Below are positions 15,901-20,656 of a DNA stretch of 20,656 bases, piece after piece. Below the pieces are notes generated by a model. That model was given only the letters and a program-made list of their open reading frames with translations. It searched no databases and had not been told where the DNA came from. The translations under genes and the position numbers were made by a program. This DNA is from JBBQNJ01 sp038329845 (GTDB lineage Bacteria; Planctomycetota; Phycisphaerae; Tepidisphaerales; Tepidisphaeraceae), in contig JBBQNJ010000083.1 of assembly GCA_038329845.1 (NCBI GenBank), positions 1 to 20,656 of the forward strand. Reading direction: 5' to 3'. Within the stretch, counting starts at the first letter, position 1, and the number at the start of each line of letters is the position of its first letter.

Positions 15901-16941
15901 TCATCGGTCGGTCCTGGCGTACCATCGCTTCATCACCTCGGCGGCGGGTTTGCCCCAGACGGTGAATCCCTTGTCCCCGGCAGGATCGTCCTTGAACTGC
16001 GGCCGGTCGTTCTGTTCGTCCCACTTCCACCAATACAGCCCGTGCCACCACGGTTCGTTCCAAAAACTGCGGAAAACCGCCTCCATGTAATTGGCCTGCT
16101 CCGACGGGTCGTACTTGCCGTCGCCGCTCCATCCGGATGGGTGCGTCGCCCCGCCGGTGCTGGAGGTGCAGCCGCACTCGCCGAAGCTGATGGGCTTGCG
16201 GTATAGCGCGGCAATCCGCCGGAATCGCTCGACCTGGCACCGAAGATTCTCGACGATGGTCTCGATGTCGGCACCGGGCGCATCAGCGCCCTTGGCATAG
16301 CAACTGAGCTGGAGCATATCCAGCTCGTGCCACCAGTGATTGGGGCGCGACAGTTCTTTCTCGAAATCGATCAGGTTGGTATGGGTCGTGTGGCAGCTCG
16401 TGACAGGCCCGGCGTACTCGCGGCGCACGGCCTCGATGACCCGCTTCCAACCATCATTTTGATCGACCGTGCGATCCAGTTCGCTGTCCAGCCCGTACAT
16501 TTCGCAGCCGCTGAGCCGGGCCAGGCGGGCGTAGTGGATACTTCGCAGACGCATCGAATCGAACCAGCGGGCCCAGTGGTCGCTGCGCCGGCCCGGGATA
16601 CGCTCGCGGTCAGGCTGGAACCACACCTGGAGCCGCCCGCATCCATCCTGCGTTTCGAGCATCGGACGAAGATGAACGCGAAGGCCCTTGGCATGGAGAT
16701 GGTCGATCATCGAATGCAGTTCGTAATCGGAGGGCGTGATCTCAAAATCACGGTATTGCCGGGTCGTATGACAAGTTTCCTGCATCACGATCGGCGTGAG
16801 AACCACCCACCGCACGTTCAACTGGCGCATCCAGTCGGCCTGCTCGAACGCCCACGGCGAGCCGAGAACGCCGTTGCGGGCGTAAAACCCGAACGTCACG
16901 CCGCGATGCAGCTCGGTAAGGCCCACTGGTGCCTGGCTCAT
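15901..16941 (-). CDS. GH113-like glycoside hydrolase
   Basis: This is a 346-residue single-domain TIM barrel. It begins GVTFGFYARNGVLGSPWAFE, and near the end has GLYWWKWDEQNDRP and GFTVWGKPAAEVMKRWYA, as in GH113 enzymes. YGLDSELDRT (E154) fits the acid/base and ISFGECGC (E255) the nucleophile. Characterised GH113 members are beta-mannanases, but many homologues are uncharacterised. In this operon, activity on xylan- or mannan-derived oligosaccharides is possible. No signal peptide is seen, so a cytoplasmic site is likely. The ATG overlaps the IclR stop codon as ATGA, so the hydrolase is translationally coupled to the regulator. The GH115 gene follows after 25 bases. Confidence 0.8.
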   Translation of the reverse strand: MSQAPVGLTELHRGVTFGFYARNGVLGSPWAFEQADWMRQLNVRWVVLTPIVMQETCHTTRQYRDFEITPSDYELHSMIDHLHAKGLRVHLRPMLETQDGCGRLQVWFQPDRERIPGRRSDHWARWFDSMRLRSIHYARLARLSGCEMYGLDSELDRTVDQNDGWKRVIEAVRREYAGPVTSCHTTHTNLIDFEKELSRPNHWWHELDMLQLSCYAKGADAPGADIETIVENLRCQVERFRRIAALYRKPISFGECGCTSSTGGATHPSGWSGDGKYDPSEQANYMEAVFRSFWNEPWWHGLYWWKWDEQNDRPQFKDDPAGDKGFTVWGKPAAEVMKRWYARTDR

Positions 16942-17729
16942 TGGATCGTCTCCATTGCGCGCTTCGTGGATGCACCGCGGCGTCCGCTCAGCGACCGCTC
17001 GATGGATCGGGCGGCGGCGAGAAGTCGGCGGCTTAAGACCGCGCGCCGGCTGGAATCGAAATCTCCCGGCAGGCCCATCAAGGTGATCGCCGCCGCCACC
17101 CGCTTATCGCCGCTGCGAATCGGCGCGGATAGTGCGTGAACATGCGGGTGATAACCTCCCCAGTCGCCGCAGACGCCCCGCCGGCGGGCCTCGGCGACAC
17201 GATGACGGAAATCCTCGCGTGTCTGGTGACGCCACGCCGCCACATCCGCTCCACCGATCAGCCGGTCCAGTTCGTTCTCCGCCGCATCGGCGAGCAGCGC
17301 CCCGCCGCTCGATCCAAAGACCAGCGGAAACGACGCCCCGATGCGTCCGCTGACGGCCATCGCCCGCGGCGATTCGGCCCGCGCGACCGTCATCGCCTCG
17401 TCTCCGCGGCGGATTGACACTTTTCCGGCCAGCCGTGTCTTGGCGACCAGTTCCCGCAGCGGCTCGTCGGCGACTTCGATGAGCAGCCCCCGCGAGTTAT
17501 CGCCCCCCGCCAGCTCGTGCAGCCCCCCCGACAGGGTATATCCCCCCAGCGACGCCGGGCGGACGAAATCCTCATCGATCAACGTGCGCAAGATGCGGTG
17601 GCACGTGGCCGGGGCGATCTTCAGCTCCCGCGCCAACCCCTGCATCGACCCCGACGCCCGCCCCTCCGCCACCGCGCGCAGCACCCGCACGCTCTTAACC
17701 AACACCGGGATTCCCGACATTCGTTTCAT
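16938..17729 (-). CDS. IclR-family transcriptional regulator of the uronate operon
   Basis: The 263-residue length is typical. Residues about 6-65 form a winged helix-turn-helix (SVRVLRAVAEG, GLARELKIAPATCHRILRTL, GGYTLSGGL). Residues 80-250 are the GAF-like effector domain (GKVSIRRGDEAMTVARAE, GASFPLVFGSSGGALLA, AAITLMGLPGDF). IclR proteins sense small metabolites, and the KdgR subgroup controls uronate and pectin catabolism. By context the effector may be KDG or another uronate intermediate. The ATG at 17729 is preferred because it puts the HTH at the normal distance and lies just after a promoter. The frame stays open further upstream but crosses that promoter and a structured repeat. As first gene of the operon, with an ATGA overlap into the GH113-like gene, it is probably autoregulated. 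Confidence 0.88.
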   Translation of the reverse strand: MKRMSGIPVLVKSVRVLRAVAEGRASGSMQGLARELKIAPATCHRILRTLIDEDFVRPASLGGYTLSGGLHELAGGDNSRGLLIEVADEPLRELVAKTRLAGKVSIRRGDEAMTVARAESPRAMAVSGRIGASFPLVFGSSGGALLADAAENELDRLIGGADVAAWRHQTREDFRHRVAEARRRGVCGDWGGYHPHVHALSAPIRSGDKRVAAAITLMGLPGDFDSSRRAVLSRRLLAAARSIERSLSGRRGASTKRAMETIQ

Positions 17730-17754
17730 TAGGGATACACCACCACCCAATACG

Positions 17755-17785
17755 GATATGTTCCCCGCCGCCTGCCCCTTGTCAA
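17755..17785 (-). promoter_or_regulatory. candidate sigma-70 promoter of the uronate operon
   Basis: On the minus strand a perfect TTGACA -35 box (17780-17785) is followed after 19 bases by CATATC (17755-17760) as a weak -10. That would start transcription about 18 bases before the IclR ATG. GGATACAC (17733-17740) and GGATATGT (17754-17761) form an imperfect direct repeat over the -10 and start region and could be part of an operator. The spacer is longer than ideal, so the -10 assignment is tentative. Confidence 0.45.
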
Positions 17786-17835
17786 GCCCCAGCGCCCCTC
17801 TTCCATCCGAGTCTCGACGCCCGCTTGCGAATCCT

Positions 17836-17868
17836 GGGGGAATCGATGGGGGGGGGGAATCGATGGGG
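17836..17868. repeat. short G-rich tandem duplication
   Basis: GGGGGAATCGATGGGG occurs twice with a 17-base period (AATCGATGGG at 17841-17850 and 17858-17867), joined by a run of about ten G. It lies upstream of the operon promoter, in the gene-poor region 17730-18301. It looks like slippage in a homopolymer-rich stretch. Confidence 0.6.
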
Positions 17869-17892
17869 TCAGGATTCATACTTCGGGAAGGT

Positions 17893-18020
17893 CGAAAGGG
17901 TCGGATCCATCCGGCGCCAGTCGCGCACTTGGGCTCACCGCGTTGGCGGAAAGCCCACTCCAAGTGCAGCATCTCGGCTGTCGGAGCCTCACGCCTGACC
18001 CGGTGGACCTGACCCTTTCG
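17893..18020. repeat. nested inverted-repeat (REP/MITE-like) element
   Basis: The outer arms CGAAAGGGTCGGATCCATCC (from 17893) and the reverse complement at 18000-18020 match nearly throughout, with two mismatches and one extra base. Inside lie a second perfect pair, GCACTTGG (17925-17932) and CCAAGTGC (17960-17967), and a GGGCT/AGCCC pair. The element can thus form a long cruciform or RNA hairpin. GGGTCAGG (17866-17873) outside the left arm also pairs with CCTGACCC copies near the right arm. On the minus strand the sequence is open in frame with IclR but is better explained as a structured repeat. Similar AAGGGTC motifs occur at 20520-20538. Confidence 0.7.
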
Positions 18021-18161
18021 GGCGTCGCATCGACGAGGCAATTCGGTGATCTCTTTCACGGGGATGACCTCCTGCACGTGAACCGCCCAGCCTTCCGGCC
18101 GGGCATCGGATTCACTATTGTTGAGGCATCTCCGCTTTGTTCACCAGCGACAAGCATCAGA

Positions 18162-18263
18162 GGCTTATAGCCGACTTTTTTCGGCGGCCGACTTTTTTTA
18201 CATGCGCCCCCGGGACATTCCGGCTCCGCCCGGAAGGTCCGCCGGGGTGTGCCCCTTTTTTTT
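18162..18263 (+). terminator. series of hairpins with T-tracts (terminator or attenuator)
   Basis: On the plus strand GGCT-TAT-AGCC (18162-18172) is followed by GAC and six T. A repeat of GCCGAC is followed by seven T (18193-18199). A strong stem GGAC-A-TTCCGG/CCGGAA-G-GTCC (18213-18240) is then followed by GGGG-TGTG-CCCC and eight T (18244-18263). The last unit is the best intrinsic-terminator candidate in the window. It lies 38 bases before the first possible ATG of the DUF3179-like gene, so it could end a short upstream RNA or act as a leader attenuator. Confidence 0.55.
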
Positions 18264-18301
18264 GTACTTCCCGTTTTTCAGAGGGAAAACGCGATTTCCG
18301 A

Positions 18302-19672
18302 ATGGCCATGATGGCTGATTTCCTGAACTCGTGCAAAAATCCACGGGCTCGCCCGTCCGCCGCCGGGTCGCTCTCGCATCGGCCATCAACTGGCGGTATC
18401 GTCATGGGTGTGCTGCTTCCCCTGGGGCTGCTGATCATGGCGATCGTCTCCGCGGCGGCGGTGGCGTACGGAACCTCACCCGACCTCGGACAGTATTCCC
18501 ACGGCGTCGAGGCGATCCTGCTCGCCCGGCGGCTGCAATGGCCCATGGTCGCGCTGAGCTTGCTGTTTTCCCTGGGATTGCTCCTGCTGATCGTCTCGGG
18601 GCGCCGGCGAGCCTGGTATCTGCTGGGACTGGCCCCGGTGCTGGCCCTGTTCGTCCATCGCTTCGGCCCGCGCGACGATCAGTTCATCGTCCTCGATGGC
18701 CCGCAGTTCGTCGCCGCCGACCATGCTTCATTCCTGCGCGATGATGACTTCGTCGTCGGCCTGATTTTCGAATCCCGCCCCTACGCCTATCCCTATGCGT
18801 CCCTCTTCACCACCCCCGTCATTCTGCAACAGGACCACGATCAGCGGATGATCCTTCTGTGGAACGCCTTCGCCAACCGCGCCATGGCGTTCCACATCGC
18901 CCGCGATCTGCACGCCCGGGATCTCGAGATCGTCTCGATGCCCCGCAACGCCATGATCCTCTACGATGCCCGCCTGGGCCGATTCATCAACGGCCTGACC
19001 GGCCGAACCCCCGACGACCAGGAGGTCCGCGGAATTAAAGCCCGCCTCGCCACCGCCAAGATGACCTGGGCACGCTGGAAACGTCAGCACCCGCAGACCG
19101 AAGCGATGCTTCCGCCGGATTCCACCACCCGCATGCCCGCCCCGCGAGCCCCCATCCGACCCCAATTCAAAATGCCCCCAGCGCCGCTGATGGACGTGCC
19201 CGTCGAGGCCAGAGTGGCCATGATCTCGACGCCGCGCCCCGCCGCGATCCTCAGCGACGACCTGACGAACGAGCCGCTGAACCTGCGAATCAACGACACG
19301 CCCCTGCTGATCTTCCGCGACCGCCAAGACGGCATCGCCCGGGCGTTCGATCGCCACGTGGATGACGATCTGACGCCCCAGTTCCGACTGAATACCGACC
19401 CCCGCCGAAAAGAGGCCGTCTTCATCGACGCCGACACTAACACCGGTTGGAACGAGCGCGGGATCGCCACCGATCCGCCGCCGCGCAAGGCCAAGAAGCT
19501 CACCCCTTTCTTCGTCGAGGATGACCTCTACTGGGGCGTGATGAAAACCTGGTATCCCGATCTCGACCTGCTCCACCCCGACCTCGCCCCCCCGCCCGCA
19601 TCCGCCCCCGCCCCCGCCGCGGGGCCCGCCGCCCCTTCCGCGGCCCGACCCTCGCGCCGCCGCGCCCGCTAA
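18302..19672 (+). CDS. membrane-anchored DUF3179-like protein
   Basis: Two starts are possible. One is the ATG cluster at 18302-18313 (456 residues). The other is the ATG at 18404 (422 residues), which places a membrane segment (VLLPLGLLIMAIVSAAAVAY) right at the N-terminus. Neither has a strong ribosome-binding site. Two further hydrophobic stretches lie at about 45-66 and 70-85, counted from 18404. The soluble part resembles DUF3179: DDDFVVGLIFESRPYAYP, then MPRNAMILYDARLGRFINGL and TWARWKRQHPQTEAM. A C-terminal half follows with GWNERGIATD and YWGVMKTWYPDLDLL. The usual Cys motif (YCPLCG) is replaced by WNAFAN, so no metal- or redox-active Cys pair remains. The tail is Pro/Ala/Arg low complexity. 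Function is unknown. The gene converges on lipB. Confidence 0.65.
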   Translation: MAMMADFLNSCKNPRARPSAAGSLSHRPSTGGIVMGVLLPLGLLIMAIVSAAAVAYGTSPDLGQYSHGVEAILLARRLQWPMVALSLLFSLGLLLLIVSGRRRAWYLLGLAPVLALFVHRFGPRDDQFIVLDGPQFVAADHASFLRDDDFVVGLIFESRPYAYPYASLFTTPVILQQDHDQRMILLWNAFANRAMAFHIARDLHARDLEIVSMPRNAMILYDARLGRFINGLTGRTPDDQEVRGIKARLATAKMTWARWKRQHPQTEAMLPPDSTTRMPAPRAPIRPQFKMPPAPLMDVPVEARVAMISTPRPAAILSDDLTNEPLNLRINDTPLLIFRDRQDGIARAFDRHVDDDLTPQFRLNTDPRRKEAVFIDADTNTGWNERGIATDPPPRKAKKLTPFFVEDDLYWGVMKTWYPDLDLLHPDLAPPPASAPAPAAGPAAPSAARPSRRRAR

Positions 19673-19674
19673 CC

Positions 19675-19694
19675 CCGCGAGTCCCCTCTCGCGG
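19675..19694. terminator. hairpin between convergent genes
   Basis: CCGCGAG and CTCGCGG form a seven-base-pair GC-rich stem with loop TCCCCT, immediately after the DUF3179-like stop and 12 bases before the lipB stop. A second small stem, GAGAT/ATCTC, follows. There is no T-tract, but the position suits a shared 3' end. Confidence 0.5.
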
Positions 19695-19706
19695 AGATCT
19701 CAAATC

Positions 19707-20393
19707 TCAGATTCGCTTGCCATCCTCAGCCGCTGCGTGGCGCTGAGTCCCTTCCGCAAACCCCTGAAGTATCCGCTTCTCCACCGCCAGTTTCGCCGCG
19801 GCATACGAGCAGGCCCGATCCCCCATGATCTTCTTCATGCTCGTCACTCCTCGGCCCAGCAATCCGCACGGAACGATCAGCCGAAAATAATCGAGGTCCA
19901 CCTCGACGTTCAGCGCCACCCCGTGCATCGACACCCCGCGCTGAATGCGCACTCCGATCGCCGCGATCTTGGCGAGCTCACCGTGATCGTCGCGTGTCCA
20001 CACGCCGATCGCTCCGGGATCGGTGTGTGCCGCAATGCCGCAGTCGCCCAGCACCGCGATGACGATTTGCTCGAGCCGATGAACGTAGCCGCTGATGCTC
20101 AAACCATGGTCGGCGAGCCGGACAATCGGATAGGCGACGATCTGCCCGGGGCCGTGAAATGTAACGTCTCCCCCCCGATCGGACTGAACCACTTCCACCC
20201 CCCGTTCGGCGAGCTGCTCGGCGCTCGCCAGCACGTTGCCCATCGCCCCGGGACGCCGCCCGTACGTGATAACCGGCGGATGCTCGACGAGAAACCCAAC
20301 CTCGCCTTCCCCGGCCAGAACCCGCTCATGCGCCTGCTCCTGCCGTCGCCAGGCGTCCCGGTACGGCATTGTCCCTAGATCGTAAATCCGCAT
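19707..20393 (-). CDS. lipB: octanoyl-[ACP]:protein N-octanoyltransferase
   Basis: LipB transfers octanoate from acyl carrier protein to lipoyl domains of 2-oxoacid dehydrogenases and GcvH, the first step of protein lipoylation in the cytoplasm. The 228 residues include LVEHPPVITYGRR (35-47), RGGDVTFHGPGQIVAYP (73-89), AKIAAIGVRI with catalytic K142, SMHGVALNV, and IVPCGLLGRGVTSM with nucleophile C176. All active-site elements are intact. The ATG at 20393 is used; an upstream in-frame TTG adds two codons. No strong Shine-Dalgarno sequence is visible. LipA, its usual partner, is not in the window. Confidence 0.95.
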   Translation of the reverse strand: MRIYDLGTMPYRDAWRRQEQAHERVLAGEGEVGFLVEHPPVITYGRRPGAMGNVLASAEQLAERGVEVVQSDRGGDVTFHGPGQIVAYPIVRLADHGLSISGYVHRLEQIVIAVLGDCGIAAHTDPGAIGVWTRDDHGELAKIAAIGVRIQRGVSMHGVALNVEVDLDYFRLIVPCGLLGRGVTSMKKIMGDRACSYAAAKLAVEKRILQGFAEGTQRHAAAEDGKRI

Positions 20394-20455
20394 CTTCAAG
20401 GAAAATGGTGAACCCTGCGACCCGACAGGTCAAGGCGGCGGCCTCCTTTAGTCAT

Positions 20456-20538
20456 CCCCCGATTCCTCAACCCCTCAGCCATGCCCTCCACTCCCCCACC
20501 GCAGAAAGGGAGCGGCAAAAAGGGGACACGACCCTTCA
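20456..20538. repeat. pyrimidine-rich stretch and REP-like palindrome near lipB
   Basis: Between lipB and the next minus-strand gene the plus strand is C-rich (runs at 20456-20460, 20471-20474 and 20493-20497). It shares CCCTCCACTC (20484-20493) with the insertion inside uxuA (9947-9956). Next, AAAAAGGGGACACGACCCTT contains AAGGG/CCCTT arms around GACACGA, a REP-like hairpin at the stop codon of the following gene. Confidence 0.45.
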
Positions 20539-20656
20539 CCCCTGCTGTCTGTCGCCGGCGGCTGCACGGGCCTTCTGGCCGCCGCGGGTGCGCAGGGTGC
20601 TTTGAAGGTCATACCTTCCGATCATTTCGCCGATCCAGCGGTCGTCGCCGAGCGGG
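20536..20656 (-). CDS. C-terminal end of a probable REP-associated tyrosine transposase (partial)
   Basis: The frame enters from the window edge and ends at TGA (20536-20538). It reads PLGDDRWIGEMIGRYDLQST, then LRTRGGQKARAA and a short polar tail. A Trp some 15 residues before an LxxTLRxRGxxK motif resembles the C-terminal tail of IS200-like, REP-associated (Y1) transposases. A small hairpin with the AAGGGTC signature sits at its stop codon, as is typical for such genes. Only about 39 residues are visible and the catalytic HUH motif is outside the window, so the family call is tentative. Confidence 0.45.
   Translation of the reverse strand, partial: PLGDDRWIGEMIGRYDLQSTLRTRGGQKARAAAGDRQQG

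Noticed and set aside
14268..15965. Plus-strand open frame of about 565 codons opposite the GH115 gene
   Set aside because: Antisense shadow: Arg/Pro-rich, no motifs, and it crosses the GH113/GH115 gene boundary.
17730..18077. A 116-codon N-terminal extension of the IclR regulator
   Set aside because: The frame is open, but it crosses a promoter with a perfect TTGACA box, a G-rich tandem repeat and a long inverted repeat. IclR proteins begin near the HTH, as the ATG at 17729 does.
18137..18301. Earlier start for the DUF3179-like gene
   Set aside because: The extension translates hairpins and T-tracts (FFRRPTFFTC) and has no ribosome-binding site. It looks non-coding.

Overview
The window is GC-rich bacterial DNA with tightly packed, often overlapping genes. 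Gene content points to a Gram-negative, polysaccharide-degrading bacterium, most likely in the Planctomycetota (Phycisphaerae-like). The reasons are an MCE-domain protein, LipB, a GH115 enzyme inside a uronate operon, a glycoside hydrolase fused to a glycosyltransferase, and short dispersed palindromes of a kind I associate with that phylum. This assignment is inference; no rRNA or tRNA gene is present.

Layout. (1) 1-2111, minus strand: an MCE/MlaD-like anchored protein followed, with an ATGA overlap, by a ketopantoate-reductase-family gene. (2) 2112-2369: a divergent intergenic region with two tandem copies of a 55-bp hairpin-bearing repeat. (3) 2370-6870, plus strand: an 889-residue glycoside hydrolase + family 2 glycosyltransferase fusion with membrane segments, then an MsbA-type ABC exporter half-transporter. 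A hairpin follows, then a degraded minus-strand remnant, then a UbiA-family membrane prenyltransferase (7272-8306). (4) 8318-17729, minus strand: one probable operon of eight genes. In transcription order they are an IclR regulator, a GH113-like hydrolase, a GH115 alpha-glucuronidase, uronate isomerase (uxaC), an SDR mannonate oxidoreductase, an RraA-like protein, mannonate dehydratase (uxuA) and a GH39-like hydrolase. (5) 17730-18301: a gene-poor stretch holding the operon promoter, a large nested inverted-repeat element and a series of hairpins with T-tracts. (6) 18302/18404-19672, plus strand: a membrane-anchored DUF3179-like protein. (7) 19707-20393, minus strand: lipB. (8) 20536-20656, minus strand: the C-terminus of a probable REP-associated transposase, with a REP-like palindrome at its end.

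How the genes work together. The operon reads as a glucuronoxylan and glucuronate module. GH115 would remove (4-O-methyl)glucuronic acid from xylan-derived material and the other hydrolases would trim the backbone. UxaC converts glucuronate to fructuronate, the SDR enzyme reduces it to mannonate, and UxuA dehydrates that to 2-keto-3-deoxygluconate (KDG). No transporter, KDG kinase or KDPG aldolase is in the window; the RraA-like protein is the only aldolase-class candidate. Separately, the GH-GT2 fusion, ABC exporter and UbiA protein may form a glycoconjugate or exopolysaccharide assembly and export locus with no obvious named counterpart. That locus, the G-rich insertion in uxuA, and the structured region 17.8-18.3 kb are the most interesting parts.
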